NCBI GenBank assembly: GCA_000720535.1
Contig: JOAZ01000010.1
Span: 124,001-188,000, forward strand
Length of the DNA stretch: 64,000 nucleotides
Source of the DNA: Streptomyces halstedii
GTDB taxonomy: Bacteria; Actinomycetota; Actinomycetes; Streptomycetales; Streptomycetaceae
Direction: 5' to 3'
Shown: piece after piece, positions 41,568 through 50,946 of the stretch
Position numbering within the stretch: the stretch's first letter is position 1
How the letters are laid out: each line of letters begins with the position of its first letter
Notes under the pieces: generated by a model
Seen by the model: only the letters and a program-made list of their open reading frames with translations
Database searches by the model: none
What the model was told of the DNA's origin: nothing
Program-made: the position numbers and the translations under genes

Positions 41568-42425
41568 CTACGCCTCGATCCTGTTTGCGGATCTCAGACG
41601 GGCAAAACTTCTGGCCAAGAGCCTTGACACATGCATCTGGGAGACGCCGAGTTCGGCGCTGATCTGTGACTGCGTCAGGTTGTTGTAGTAGCGCAGCAGC
41701 AGGATCCGCTGCTCCCGCTCGGGGAGCTGGACGAGCAGATGCCGTACCAGGTCGCGGTGTTCGACCCCGGCCAGTGCCGGGTCCTCGTAGCCGAGCCGGT
41801 CCAGCAGGCCGGGCAGACCGTCGCCCTCCTGGGCCGCCTCCAGGGAAGTCGCGTGGTACGAGCGCCCCGCCTCGATGCAGGCGAGCACCTCGTCCTCGGA
41901 GATCTTCAGGCGCTGGGCGATCTCGGCGGTCGTGGGGGAGCGCCCGTGAGCGGTCGTCAGGTCCTCGGTGGCGCCGGTGACCTGGACCCACAGCTCGTGC
42001 AGGCGGCGGGGGACGTGCACGGTGCGCACGTTGTCCCGGAAGTATCGTTTGATCTCGCCGACCACGGTGGGCATGGCGAACGTCGGGAACTGGACGCCGC
42101 GTTCCGGGTCGAACCGGTCGATGGCGTTGATCAGCCCGATGGTGCCGACCTGGACGACGTCCTCCATCGGCTCGTTGCGGCTGCGGAAACGTGCCGCCGC
42201 GTAGCGCACCAGGGGCAGGTTCGCCTCGATCAGGGCGGTACGCACCCGGTCGTGTTCCGGGGTGCCGGGTTCGAGGTCCTTGAGGCGGCCGAAGAGCACC
42301 TGGGTGAGCGCCCGGGTGTCCGCACCCCGGCTTCTGCCGGGCTGGGGCGGTTCGGGCGTCTCGGTCTGGATGTCGTCCGTCTGGACGTTCTGGGGCGGGA
42401 CTTGAGGCGCTGTACTGGCCGGCAC
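41568..42425 (-). CDS. sigF: Sporulation sigma factor SigF
   Basis: The protein is 285 residues. Region 2 reads [20 protein letters not shown] and [20 protein letters not shown], region 3 [20 protein letters not shown] and region 4 [20 protein letters not shown] with [20 protein letters not shown]. The N-terminus [12 protein letters not shown] and the position next to sigN and upstream of tadA/upp match what I recall for S. coelicolor SigF, needed for spore maturation and pigment. The upstream region has an AT-rich ATATGGTTTAAAAATG at about 42540-42555 that may hold a promoter. GTG/ATG alternatives at the N-terminus are not ruled out. Confidence 0.88.
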   Translation of the reverse strand: MPASTAPQVPPQNVQTDDIQTETPEPPQPGRSRGADTRALTQVLFGRLKDLEPGTPEHDRVRTALIEANLPLVRYAAARFRSRNEPMEDVVQVGTIGLINAIDRFDPERGVQFPTFAMPTVVGEIKRYFRDNVRTVHVPRRLHELWVQVTGATEDLTTAHGRSPTTAEIAQRLKISEDEVLACIEAGRSYHATSLEAAQEGDGLPGLLDRLGYEDPALAGVEHRDLVRHLLVQLPEREQRILLLRYYNNLTQSQISAELGVSQMHVSRLLARSFARLRSANRIEA

Positions 42426-42611
42426 GGTGTCGCCACCCCTTTGCGGTCAACTACGGTCAACTCATCCGTCAAAAGCGGTCATAGCATCACAAGACATGTC
42501 CGCTCTGTGCAAGCACCGCATAGGGTCGTGTTGGGCCGAATATGGTTTAAAAATGCCGAAAAGCCCCTCTCCTGATCGGATGAGGGACCTGGGGGCCGAC
42601 GCGCGGGTACG

Positions 42612-42905
42612 TCAGAACGGGTAGTCGGCGATCACCCAAGTGGCGAACTCGCGCCACAGGCCGGCGGCGGCCTGGTGGTCCGGGTGCCCGATGTAGCGCT
42701 TGAGGGACTCCTCGTCCGCCACCGCGGAGTTGATGGCGAAGTCGTAGGCGATCGGCCGGTCGGTGATGTTCCAGGCGCACTCCCAGAACTCCAGCTCGGG
42801 GATCTTCCCGCCGAGCACCCGGAAGGCCTCCGCCCCGGCGACGACCCGGGGGTCGTCCCGCTCGACGCCGTCGTTCAGCTTGAACAGGACCAGGTGGCGG
42901 ATCAT
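42612..42905 (-). CDS. Dabb (stress-responsive A/B barrel) protein
   Basis: The 97-residue single-domain dimeric alpha/beta barrel protein begins MIRHLVLFKLNDGVERDDPR, where the HxVxFK strand is the family hallmark. AYDFAINSAVADEESLKRYI and HPDHQAA complete the pattern. Roles known in the family range from cyclases to stress-induced proteins; nothing more precise is supported. ATG at 42905 begins the conserved strand. The neighbouring small membrane protein gene starts upstream on the same strand, 11 bases away. Confidence 0.86.
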   Translation of the reverse strand: MIRHLVLFKLNDGVERDDPRVVAGAEAFRVLGGKIPELEFWECAWNITDRPIAYDFAINSAVADEESLKRYIGHPDHQAAAGLWREFATWVIADYPF

Positions 42906-42916
42906 GGGGGCCACTC

Positions 42917-43078
42917 CTACTTCACGAGCTCGGACATGAAGTCCCCGACGCCCTGGGCGGCGCTCGATATGCCTTCGAAGCCCACCTGGACGAGGTCCGC
43001 GGCGCGTTCGGGGGACGTGATGATCGTGTACAGCACGAAGACCACAATCAAGTAGAGCGCGATCTTCTTCGCTTGCAC
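42917..43078 (-). CDS. Small conserved membrane protein
   Basis: The protein is about 53 residues. VQAKKIALYLIVVFVLYTIITSP provides an N-terminal membrane anchor, then an amphipathic helix AADLVQVGFEGISSAAQGVG ending FMSELVK. GTG at 43078 is used; GTG at 43081 is directly before it. It precedes the Dabb gene by 11 bases and is probably co-transcribed with it. Small proteins of this sequence type are conserved next to sigF in Streptomyces as far as I recall, but no function is known. Confidence 0.72.
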   Translation of the reverse strand: MQAKKIALYLIVVFVLYTIITSPERAADLVQVGFEGISSAAQGVGDFMSELVK

Positions 43079-43081
43079 CAC

Positions 43082-43596
43082 AGCCCGCCCCCGCCTCTCC
43101 CCGTCGATCACGTGTGCAGTCGGGTGATTCTAGCCGCACGTATGGCCGGTTCCGGGGGCCGTCTCCGATCACTGACGCGGCTTTTAGGGACCAAGGACCC
43201 GTGGTTCCGGGTCCTTTGCCCCCGGTCGTGGCTTCTGTCGGGGGGCACCATGGAAGACAGCCCGCTCATGGCATCCATGCGGCGGGCGGAGGGACGGGGC
43301 CCATGAGGCCACGCCGCGCGACTTCCCCCTGACCGCGGCGAGGACCGGACCCGTTCTCATCGGGGGAAGCGGCTTGTCCCCCCGATGCCGCTTCCTCCGA
43401 CCTCCGCGACGACGGCCCCGGCCCCCGGTTCCCCGACCGGCGGCCGGGGCCGTCTCCGTATCCCCGAAGCCCGCTCGGTGTCCCCCGAGGCCGTTACGGC
43501 GCGCCCCGGGCCGTTTCCGTACCGCCCCCGGGCCGTTCCGTACGCCCGGAGGCACACGGGACACTCTGGAGACGCTCGGGACGTTCTGGAGACGCT
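43082..43596. other. Gene-free stretch upstream of tRNA-Ser(CGA) terminator
   Basis: I see no convincing gene. Two direct copies of CTGGAGACGCTCG (about 43566-43598) and CCGGGCCGTT-type repeats occur. The rest is GC-rich filler. Confidence 0.5.
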
Positions 43597-43631
43597 CGAA
43601 GGGCCCCGACGCACTGCGTCGGGGCCCTTCG
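43597..43631 (-). terminator. Terminator after tRNA-Ser(CGA)
   Basis: CGAAGGGCCCCGACGC (43597-43612) pairs perfectly with 43616-43631 around an ACT loop, seven bases beyond the tRNA 3' end. Confidence 0.85.
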
Positions 43632-43637
43632 TCAGAG

Positions 43638-43722
43638 CGGTAGCGGTGGGATTTGAACCCACGGTGAGTTTCCCCACACTCGCTTTCGAGGCGAGCTCCT
43701 TCGGCCGCTCGGACACGCTACC
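43638..43722 (-). tRNA. tRNA-Ser (anticodon CGA)
   Basis: The 85-nt class II tRNA on the minus strand has acceptor arms GGTAGCG and CGCTACC, a long variable arm and TTCAAAT T-loop. The anticodon CGA corresponds to TCG at 43686-43688 on the plus strand. Confidence 0.96.
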
Positions 43723-43800
43723 GAGAGAGAGCTTAGACCATCCCGGGCGATGGTCGAAATCCGATTCCCGGGCCGGTGGCCGAGGCCGCCGGGGGCGCCG

Positions 43801-44310
<510 letters not shown>

Positions 44311-44895
44311 CTAGCGGACGGCCTCCAGGACATCGGCCGCGCCCAGCGCGTCGGCGATCTCCGCCAGCGCGTCGGTGCGCAGGGTCAGCAGGTCCTTCTC
44401 GGACACCCCGAGGTCCGACAGCAGCCCCAGGTCGCCCAGCGGACCCGCCGGAACGGTGTCGGGGTCCTGGTCCGGGTCGAGGCCCGCGGTACCGGCGCGG
44501 GCGTCGCCGGTGTCCTCGGCCTCGTCCGGGTCGCCGTCCTCGTCGAGGCCGACGAGTTCCTCCAGGGCCGCGATCTCGTCCTCGGCCCCGGGTTCGCGGC
44601 CGAGCAGTTCGTCGGTGAGCAGGATCTCCCCGTACGAGGAGCGGGCGGCGGCGGACGCGTCCGAGACGTAGATACGCGGGTCCTCCTCACCGTCCACCCG
44701 GACGACGCCGAACCAGGCGTCCTCCTGCTCGATGTAGACCAGGACCGTGTCCTCGTCCACCGAGGCATCCCGGGCCAGATCCGTCAGGTCGGACAGGGTT
44801 TCCACATCGTCGAGCTCCGTGTCGCTCGCTTCCCACCCGTCTTCGGTGCGCGCGAGCAGTGCGGCGAAGTACACCGTGACTCTCCCACTGTTCAT
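44311..44895 (-). CDS. tRNA adenosine deaminase-associated protein
   Basis: The protein is 194 residues. A folded N-terminal half reads [20 protein letters not shown] and [20 protein letters not shown]. An acidic low-complexity centre ([16 protein letters not shown]) follows, then a C-terminal helical segment [20 protein letters not shown]. This is the family found directly upstream of tadA in actinobacteria and named for that position. A direct biochemical role is not established. ATG at 44895 is the start; tadA begins nine bases after its stop. Confidence 0.84.
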   Translation of the reverse strand: MNSGRVTVYFAALLARTEDGWEASDTELDDVETLSDLTDLARDASVDEDTVLVYIEQEDAWFGVVRVDGEEDPRIYVSDASAAARSSYGEILLTDELLGREPGAEDEIAALEELVGLDEDGDPDEAEDTGDARAGTAGLDPDQDPDTVPAGPLGDLGLLSDLGVSEKDLLTLRTDALAEIADALGAADVLEAVR

Positions 44896-45091
44896 AGGTG
44901 AATCGGTCCGACGGGAGGGCGGCCGGTCTTCCGGCCGCTCTGGACCCCGCCCAATCGGCATCGTGGCAGAAACGAGCGCGAAGCGAGAGGTCTTCGGCCG
45001 TTGCGTCGTCCATCAGTTCCGGGAGTCCGGGTGCCCGGCCGTCCCCGTACCGGGCGGACCGGGGGCGCCGCCGCCCTCCGGCACCCGCGGT

Positions 45092-45340
45092 TCACCAGCG
45101 GAACGTCCGCATGCGCATCTGTTGCCGCATACGGGCCGCGCGGGCGCGCCGCGGCTGCACCCGGTCGCGGAGCTGCTTCGCTTCGTGGAGCTCGCGGAGG
45201 AACTGCGCCCGCCGCCTCCGGCGCGCGGCTTCACTCTCCTGCGCCTCTTCCGCGTCCTCCGGCGCGTCGGGCAGGTCGCGCGCGTCGCGCGTGCTCCGGC
45301 GCTCTCTCGGCTGCTCCCGGTCGGGCAATCGACACACCAC
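45092..45340 (-). CDS. Small Arg/Glu-rich protein, unknown function
   Basis: This is a protein of about 82 residues. Its charged helical sequence includes [20 protein letters not shown] and [20 protein letters not shown], and ends [14 protein letters not shown]. The C-terminal MRMRTFRW is a tag I recall from short Streptomyces proteins adjacent to upp. GTG at 45340 is used, with GTG at 45337 next to it and no obvious ribosome-binding site. The gene diverges from upp with about 105 bases between starts. Expression and function are uncertain. Confidence 0.55.
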   Translation of the reverse strand: MVCRLPDREQPRERRSTRDARDLPDAPEDAEEAQESEAARRRRRAQFLRELHEAKQLRDRVQPRRARAARMRQQMRMRTFRW

Positions 45341-45445
45341 CCCACGGCCTGGGTCACGTATGTCCCCACCTTCCCTCCGAACAGGTGCTTGATGCCAGCG
45401 CAGGCTTGCGAGGAGGTGGTCCTTGGCCCCGCTACTGTTGACGGC

Positions 45446-46081
45446 ATGCGGATCCACGTCGTCGACCACCCGCTGGTGGCGCACAAACTCACCACGCTGC
45501 GCGACAAGCGCACCGATTCCCCTACCTTCCGGCGGCTCGCCGACGAGCTGGTCACCCTTCTCGCGTACGAGGCCACCCGGGACGTGCGCACCGAGCAGGT
45601 CGACATCGAGACCCCGGTGACGAGCACGACCGGGGTGAAGCTGTCCCACCCGCGTCCGCTGGTCGTGCCGATCCTGCGCGCGGGCCTGGGCATGCTGGAC
45701 GGCATGGTCCGGCTGCTCCCGACCGCCGAGGTCGGCTTCCTGGGCATGATCCGCAACGAGGAGACGCTCCAGGCGGAGACGTACGCGACGCGGATGCCCG
45801 AGGACCTCTCGGGCCGCCAGGTCTACGTCCTCGACCCGATGCTGGCCACCGGCGGCACGCTGGTCGCGGCCATCCGGGAGCTGATCAAGCGGGGCGCCGA
45901 CGACGTCACCGCGGTGGTGCTGCTGGCGGCGCCCGAGGGCGTCGAGGTGATGGAGCGGGACCTGGCCGGCACCCCGGTCACCGTGGTCACGGCCTCGGTC
46001 GACGAGCGGCTCAACGAGAACGGCTACATCGTGCCCGGACTCGGTGACGCCGGTGACCGGATGTACGGCACCGCGGAGTGA
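45446..46081 (+). CDS. upp: Uracil phosphoribosyltransferase
   Basis: The 211-residue protein converts uracil and PRPP to UMP in pyrimidine salvage. It has [20 protein letters not shown], the PRPP loop [16 protein letters not shown] and the uracil-binding C-terminus [14 protein letters not shown]. The length fits the family. ATG at 45446 was chosen because the protein aligns from [15 protein letters not shown]; upstream codons in frame belong to the neighbouring gene's strand. It is a single gene, convergent with the LytR_C protein. Confidence 0.95.
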   Translation: MRIHVVDHPLVAHKLTTLRDKRTDSPTFRRLADELVTLLAYEATRDVRTEQVDIETPVTSTTGVKLSHPRPLVVPILRAGLGMLDGMVRLLPTAEVGFLGMIRNEETLQAETYATRMPEDLSGRQVYVLDPMLATGGTLVAAIRELIKRGADDVTAVVLLAAPEGVEVMERDLAGTPVTVVTASVDERLNENGYIVPGLGDAGDRMYGTAE

Positions 46082-46110
46082 GACGGGCCGGGGCCCGCGC
46101 CCCGGCCGTC
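46082..46110. terminator. Bidirectional terminator between upp and the LytR_C gene
   Basis: GCCGGGGC (46087-46094) pairs with GCCCCGGC (46099-46106) with a CCGC loop, extended by a bulged GAC/GTC arm. Confidence 0.75.
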
Positions 46111-46151
46111 GGGTCCGCCCGGCTTCGGCGGCCCGGGGAGGTCCGCCCGGC

Positions 46152-46775
46152 TCAGCAGCCGGGCGAGGGGGACGGCGCCGGCTTCGCCAGGGCGCCGAGG
46201 GCGGACGCCGCCGCGGCCGGTGTGCTGAACGCCTTGAACTTCGTCCCGATGATCAGATCGATGTCCGCCGTCTTGCGGGCGTCCGTCTTCTGCTCCGTCC
46301 CCGGAAGCTGGGTGGCGAGCACCGGGAACGCCCCGTCGGCCGCCGTGGGCGCGCCGAGCAGCAGCCCGGGGCCGGGCACCTTCTTGTCGTAGGCGGCCGG
46401 GGCGTTGTCCACCTCGCCGATGACGAAGCCGCGCTTCTTCAGCTCGTCCGCCGCCGACTTGGCGAGTCCGCTGCGGGGCGTCGCGTTGTAGACGTTGACC
46501 TTGATGGCGCCCGGCTTCGGCAGTGCCTTCGCGGGCGGGGCGGGCGCCGGGGAGGGGCAGGTCTTCGGCCGGCCGGCCGCGCTCGCCTGTTTGTCGCTCC
46601 CGGTGAAGACGTCGACGAGCTGGAGGGTGCCCCACCCGGCCATGCCGAGGGCCACCACGGCGGCGACCGCCGAAAGGACCAGTCGTCCGCGCCGGCGCGG
46701 ACGGCGCATGCGCGGGTACGCCTTACCCGTGACGCGGTACTTTCCGCCCATGCCGGGAGGGGTCAACATGCTCAT
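46152..46775 (-). CDS. LytR C-terminal domain protein (membrane-anchored)
   Basis: The 207-residue protein has a basic cytoplasmic N-terminus (YPRMRRPRRRGR), one span (LVLSAVAAVVALGMAGW), a Pro/Ala linker and an extracellular LytR_C domain. That domain has AIKVNVYNATPRSGLAKSAA, DELKKRGFVIGEVDNAP and DIDLIIGTKFKAF. LytR_C domains occur at the end of LCP wall-polymer ligases and as free proteins; here it is free-standing. The mature domain has Cys in PKTCPSP and at the very end (SPGC). ATG at 46775 starts MSMLTPPGMGG. Confidence 0.86.
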   Translation of the reverse strand: MSMLTPPGMGGKYRVTGKAYPRMRRPRRRGRLVLSAVAAVVALGMAGWGTLQLVDVFTGSDKQASAAGRPKTCPSPAPAPPAKALPKPGAIKVNVYNATPRSGLAKSAADELKKRGFVIGEVDNAPAAYDKKVPGPGLLLGAPTAADGAFPVLATQLPGTEQKTDARKTADIDLIIGTKFKAFSTPAAAASALGALAKPAPSPSPGC

Positions 46776-46893
46776 GGCCGAAGCGTAGTGCCGCTCGGAG
46801 ACGATGCCTACTAAACGATCAACAGATGGCACCCGTATGAGCATAAAAGCACCCGAAAGGCCCGAAATGCTCCAAGGGTGGGAGTGGCGCGGC

Positions 46894-47190
46894 TCAGCCG
46901 AGTTCGAGGACCCGGGCGTGGAGCACCTGGCGCTGTTGCAGGGCGGCGCGCACGGCGCGGTGCAGTCCGTCCTCCAGATAGAGGTCGCCCTGCCACTTCA
47001 CGACGTGGGCGAACAGGTCGCCGTAGAACGTGGAGTCCTCGGCGAGCAGGGTCTCCAGGTCCAGCTGGCCCTTGGTGGTCACCAGCTGGTCGAGGCGGAC
47101 CGGGCGCGGCGCGACGTCCGCCCACTGTCGGGTGCTTTCCCGGCCGTGGTCGGGGTATGGCCGCCCATTTCCGATGCGCTTGAAGATCAC
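46894..47190 (-). CDS. Conserved actinobacterial protein (VapB-like annotation class)
   Basis: The 98-residue protein begins MIFKRIGNGRPYPDHGRES and contains DLETLLAEDSTFYGDLFAHV, then VKWQGDLYLEDGLHRAVRAA and LQQRQVLHARVLELG. Proteins of this sequence type are found next to LytR_C and upp in Streptomyces and are sometimes annotated as VapB-type antitoxins, but no PIN toxin gene is adjacent. I leave the function open. The ATG start is clear. Confidence 0.72.
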   Translation of the reverse strand: MIFKRIGNGRPYPDHGRESTRQWADVAPRPVRLDQLVTTKGQLDLETLLAEDSTFYGDLFAHVVKWQGDLYLEDGLHRAVRAALQQRQVLHARVLELG

Positions 47191-47360
47191 ACGGAAAGCC
47201 TACCGGGCAAGGGCCTCCGGGCGCAGCCATGGGCGCCACCGCGATCCCGGGTGAAAGCGGGGCGAACCAGGAGGGAACTCCCGGGGCGGGCCGGGAGGCC
47301 GGGCGGAAGGTGCCCGAAGTGCCGTTCTGCCGTGGGCGGAAGGCCCCCGAGGCGCCGCTT

Positions 47361-47399
47361 CGCCGCGGGCGGAAGAGCCGGGCTCCTCCGCCCGCGGCG
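47361..47399 (-). terminator. Terminator of the M28 peptidase gene
   Basis: CGCCGCGGGCGGA (47361-47373) pairs perfectly with 47387-47399, 13-nt loop, just beyond the peptidase stop. Confidence 0.78.
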
Positions 47400-47416
47400 C
47401 GGGGCCGGGGGCCTCG

Positions 47417-48964
47417 TCAGCGGGTGATGCCGTGCGCGTGCCCCTCGCGCGGTCCGCTGCCGGCGCTCCGCTCGGCGGTGGCCGCCGCGGCGGGGACCGG
47501 CCGGGTCAGCGAGCGGAGGTCGTAGGCGTAGGTGCCCACCGCGTGGGCGATCACGTCGATGTTGGTGTCGAAGTGCGCCATGTCGATGTTCTTCAGGTCG
47601 TCGCAGGCCGCGTGGTAGCAGGGGTCGTACGCGACCCCGGCCGTACCGCCGAAGAGCTCGGCCTCGGCGGCTGTCTTGATGCCCTCGGCGCCGGTGTCCG
47701 TCCCGCCGGAGGGGATGCCGACCTCGATGAACGGTCCGTAGTCCGAGCGTCCGGTGAAGTCCGCGCCGATGTGCGGGGTGCCCCGGGAGTCCAGGAACGC
47801 GGTGATGTCGTGCTCCAGTTGGGCGGAGCCCTCCGGGCCGGGGCCCTCGCCGACCCCGTCGGAGTCGTCGCCGTCGAAGACGAACTGCGCGCCGTTCGGT
47901 GAGGCGATCATGTCGAAGTTCAGATAGAGCGCGATCTTGTCGCGCTGGGCCTGGGACAGCTTCGCGACGTACGCCTCCGAGCCCAGCAGGCCGTTCTCCT
48001 CGGCCGACCACCAGGCGAACCGGATCTTGTTGGCGGGCGTCTTGTGGGTCCTGGCCAGTTCCAGGGCGACTTCGAGGAGGCCGGCCGAGCCCGAGCCGTT
48101 GTCGTTGATGCCGGGGCCGTCGGTGACCGAGTCGAGGTGGGCGCCGAGCATGACCGTCCGGGACGCGTTCCCGCCACGGGTCTCGGCGAGGACGTTGCGG
48201 GTGGTGCGCTCCTCCTGGAGCTCGCGGATCTCCAGGGAGACCGTCACCTCGCCCCGGGCCAGGTCCGCGACGAGCTTCTCGCCCTCCTCCTGGACGAGTC
48301 CTCCGGTGGGGATCCGGCCCGAGTCGACGTCGCCGAGGGTTCCGGACAGGACGCCCTCGGTGTTGTTGTAGATGACGGCGCCGACCGCTCCCGCGGCCCC
48401 GGCGGCCGCCTGCTTCTCGGCGAAGGAGCAGCCGCCGCGCTTGATCAGCGCGATCTTGCCTGTGAAGGTCCCGGAGGCGTAGTCGGACGCCGCGCAGCCC
48501 GCCGCGTCGCTGTCGGGAACGGCGGCGAGGGCCGCCCGCACCCCGCCGGGCGCGGTGGACTTCGTGTACGTCATCGCCTTGACGGGCACCTCGCGCGGGG
48601 TGGGCGAGACGACGGAGAGCTTCTCGGCGAGGGTCTCGGTGTAGACGAAGTCGAAGGACTGGTAGGAGACCTTGTAGCCGGCCTTGCGGAGCAGTTGGTG
48701 CACATAGGCGGCGGAGGCCTCGTGGCCGGGCGACCCGGCCGCCCGGTGGCCTCCCGACGCGTCGGCTATCGCCTGGAACGCCCGCAGGTGCCGGAAGGCG
48801 TCCTTCGCGGACGCCTCCCTGACCAACTGCCGCGACAGCTTGGCCGCCTCCTTGGCGGGGTCGTGCGGCGGGTGGCCGTGGTGCGGTGCCGCGCCGAGGA
48901 GCAGCGGTGCGGCCAGGGTGGTGGCGGCCACAACCGCGAGGGATCTGCGACGAGTCGCGTGCAC
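47417..48964 (-). CDS. Secreted M28 family zinc aminopeptidase with PA domain
   Basis: The precursor is about 515 residues with a signal peptide (ATRRRSLAVVAATTLAAPLL then LGAAPHHGH). A protease-associated domain (about 150-260, including FTGKIALIKRGGCSFAEK) is inserted before the catalytic core. Metal-binding and catalytic residues appear in GAHLDSVTDGPGINDNGSG, WWSAEENGLLGSEAYV, NFDMIASPNG and DPCYHAACDD. It should remove N-terminal residues from extracellular peptides. GTG at 48964 has AAGGACTCCT upstream. The C-terminal tail is Ala/His-rich without a second domain. Confidence 0.9.
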   Translation of the reverse strand: MHATRRRSLAVVAATTLAAPLLLGAAPHHGHPPHDPAKEAAKLSRQLVREASAKDAFRHLRAFQAIADASGGHRAAGSPGHEASAAYVHQLLRKAGYKVSYQSFDFVYTETLAEKLSVVSPTPREVPVKAMTYTKSTAPGGVRAALAAVPDSDAAGCAASDYASGTFTGKIALIKRGGCSFAEKQAAAGAAGAVGAVIYNNTEGVLSGTLGDVDSGRIPTGGLVQEEGEKLVADLARGEVTVSLEIRELQEERTTRNVLAETRGGNASRTVMLGAHLDSVTDGPGINDNGSGSAGLLEVALELARTHKTPANKIRFAWWSAEENGLLGSEAYVAKLSQAQRDKIALYLNFDMIASPNGAQFVFDGDDSDGVGEGPGPEGSAQLEHDITAFLDSRGTPHIGADFTGRSDYGPFIEVGIPSGGTDTGAEGIKTAAEAELFGGTAGVAYDPCYHAACDDLKNIDMAHFDTNIDVIAHAVGTYAYDLRSLTRPVPAAAATAERSAGSGPREGHAHGITR

Positions 48965-49077
48965 AGGAGTCCTTCCGAAGCGGATCGATGCGAACGGATG
49001 TGCAGGAAGGTAGCGAGGGGGCCGCCGTCCTGGAACAGGTGTGGCGGGTTGTGGCCGGTTGTGTGGCGCGTTCCCGG

Positions 49078-49689
49078 TCACGTGGCGCGTCGTGCCGCCT
49101 TGGCCGCCGCCTTGATCCGCTGCTTGACGGCCCGTACCTCGGCGAGCGATTCGGGTCCGGTGATGTCCGCCACCGACCGGTACGAGCCCTCCTCGCCGTA
49201 CGGGCCGGCCGCCTCGCGCCATCCCGGCGGGCGGACCCCGAACCGCTTGCCCAGCAGGGCCAGGAAGATCTGGGCCTTCTGGGTGCCGAACCCGGGGAGC
49301 GCCCTGAGCCGCTTCAGCAGCTCGGCGCCGGTCGTGGCGTCCGCCCAGACCGCGCTCGCCTCCCCGTCGTACTCCTCCACCAGGAACCGGCAGAGCTGCC
49401 GCACCCTGGTGGCCATGGCCCCCGGGTAGCGGTGCAGGGCCGGTTTGGCGGTGAACAGTTCCGTGAACGCCTCCGGGTCGTACGCGGCGATCTCCCGGGC
49501 GTCCAGATCGTCCCCGCCCATCCGTCCGGCCAGCGTGTAGGGGCCGGTGAACGCCCACTCCATCGGTACCTGCTGGTCCAGCAGCATGCCGACGAGGGCG
49601 GCCAGCGGGCTGCGGCCGAGGAGGGCGTCCGCCTCGGGCTGCTGGGCGATCCGCAGCGTGATGTCCTTGCCCGTGCTGTTCTCGGTCAT
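49078..49689 (-). CDS. HhH-GPD base-excision DNA repair protein
   Basis: The 203-residue protein has the helix-hairpin-helix signature LRALPGFGTQKAQIFLALLG and the preceding DQQVPMEWAFTGPYTLAGRM block of the EndoIII/AlkA superfamily. No C-terminal Fe-S cysteines are present, so it is closer to AlkA/small HhH-GPD types. It probably excises damaged bases, but substrate range is unknown. ATG at 49689 is the start. The catalytic Asp cannot be assigned with certainty. Confidence 0.85.
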   Translation of the reverse strand: MTENSTGKDITLRIAQQPEADALLGRSPLAALVGMLLDQQVPMEWAFTGPYTLAGRMGGDDLDAREIAAYDPEAFTELFTAKPALHRYPGAMATRVRQLCRFLVEEYDGEASAVWADATTGAELLKRLRALPGFGTQKAQIFLALLGKRFGVRPPGWREAAGPYGEEGSYRSVADITGPESLAEVRAVKQRIKAAAKAARRAT

Positions 49690-49954
49690 GCCTTCGATGA
49701 TCGCCAGGGCGGCGGGCTCCGGCGAGTCCAGCGGTGCGGGCGGGGGCGGCCTTCGGTATCGGCCTGCCCCGGTTCGCCCTGCGCCAGGGCAGCTTGCACG
49801 CGGCGTGGGGGCCCTCGTGGATCAGGCCGCCGGGGCCGGGCGAACCGGTCCTCACCTTCGTCCGGCGGCGCTCGGCGGGATGACAGGGGCCGCGCGCCCC
49901 AGGCCCGGGCGCGGTGATGTCACATCCATGTCCTCGTGATCCGTCCAGGGGCAC

Positions 49955-50716
49955 ATGGACGCACAAAGGAATCTGACCGTGGCCGTCGCCGGTGGCACCG
50001 GCACCCTGGGCAGCGCCGTCGCCGGGGAACTGCGGGGGCGCGGCCACCGGGTACGGGTGCTGAGCCGTCACTCCCCCGACCATCCGGTGGACCTGACGAC
50101 CGGACAGGGCCTGGCCGAGGCGCTGGCCGGATGCGACGTGGTGGTGGACGCCAGCAACAGCACCTCCCCGAAGACGGCGAGGACCACCCTGGTCGACGGA
50201 TCGCGGCTGCTGCTCGCGGCGGAGGAGAGGGCCGGGGTGGGCCACCACGTGGGCATCTCGATCGTCGGCTGCGAGAAGGTGCCGATCGGCTACTACCGCA
50301 CGAAGGTGGCCCAGGAGCGGGTGGTGGCGTCCGGGCCGGTCGGCTGGTCGATGGTGCGGGCGACGCAGTTCCACGAGCTGGTGGCCGGAGTGCTCGCGCC
50401 ACTGGCCCGGTGCGGTGTGCATCCGTTGCCGAAGGCGCGGCTCCAGACCGTCGCGGCGGTGGAGGTGGCGCACGCCGTCGCCGATGTCGCCGAGCGGCCC
50501 GCGCTGCGGGGGCGGGTGGAGGTGGCGGGGCCCGAGATCACGGACCTGCGCGACCTGGGCCTCCAGTGGCGCGCCGCCCACCGCAGCCGGGTGCTGCCGG
50601 TGCCCCTGCCACTGCCGGGCACGGTGGGCCGGGCCCTGCGGGCGGGGGCGCTCACCACCGACCGGCCGGACGTACGGGGCACCACGACCTTCGCGCAGTG
50701 GCTGGCCGGGCGGTAG
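49955..50716 (+). CDS. NmrA-like NAD(P)-binding SDR-family protein
   Basis: The 253-residue protein has a Rossmann core with TVAVAGGTGTLGSAVAGEL (atypical SDR GxxGxxG). Absence of the classic YxxxK catalytic pair in the usual place, together with VGISIVGCEKVPIGYYRTKV and RATQFHELVAGVLAPL, fits the NmrA/atypical-SDR group that senses or reduces NAD(P)-linked substrates. The start ATG at 49955 follows a purine-rich region. A 13-bp direct repeat (GGTAGGACCGGGC) lies just after the stop. No partner is adjacent. Confidence 0.85.
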   Translation: MDAQRNLTVAVAGGTGTLGSAVAGELRGRGHRVRVLSRHSPDHPVDLTTGQGLAEALAGCDVVVDASNSTSPKTARTTLVDGSRLLLAAEERAGVGHHVGISIVGCEKVPIGYYRTKVAQERVVASGPVGWSMVRATQFHELVAGVLAPLARCGVHPLPKARLQTVAAVEVAHAVADVAERPALRGRVEVAGPEITDLRDLGLQWRAAHRSRVLPVPLPLPGTVGRALRAGALTTDRPDVRGTTTFAQWLAGR

Positions 50717-50946
50717 GACCGGGCGGTAGGACCGGGCGGGTGGCGCGGCCGGTCCCAGGCGGGGCGGGCGCGTGGGGCCGGTCGCTCGCGGGGCCGGGGA
50801 GCGGAGTTCGGGGGCCCCGGAGCCGGTCCCGGGCCCCCGGCCCCCACCCGGGGCCCCGGTCCGCGTGACTCCGCCGCGCGGGTGCGCGTGTACCGCCCAG
50901 TAGAGTGCGGCTGCGTCGTCCACCGAACACCCGAGGTACCCGGCCC

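Noticed and set aside
46894-47190. VapBC toxin-antitoxin pair
   Set aside because: No PIN-domain toxin gene is adjacent; the neighbours are the LytR_C and M28 genes.
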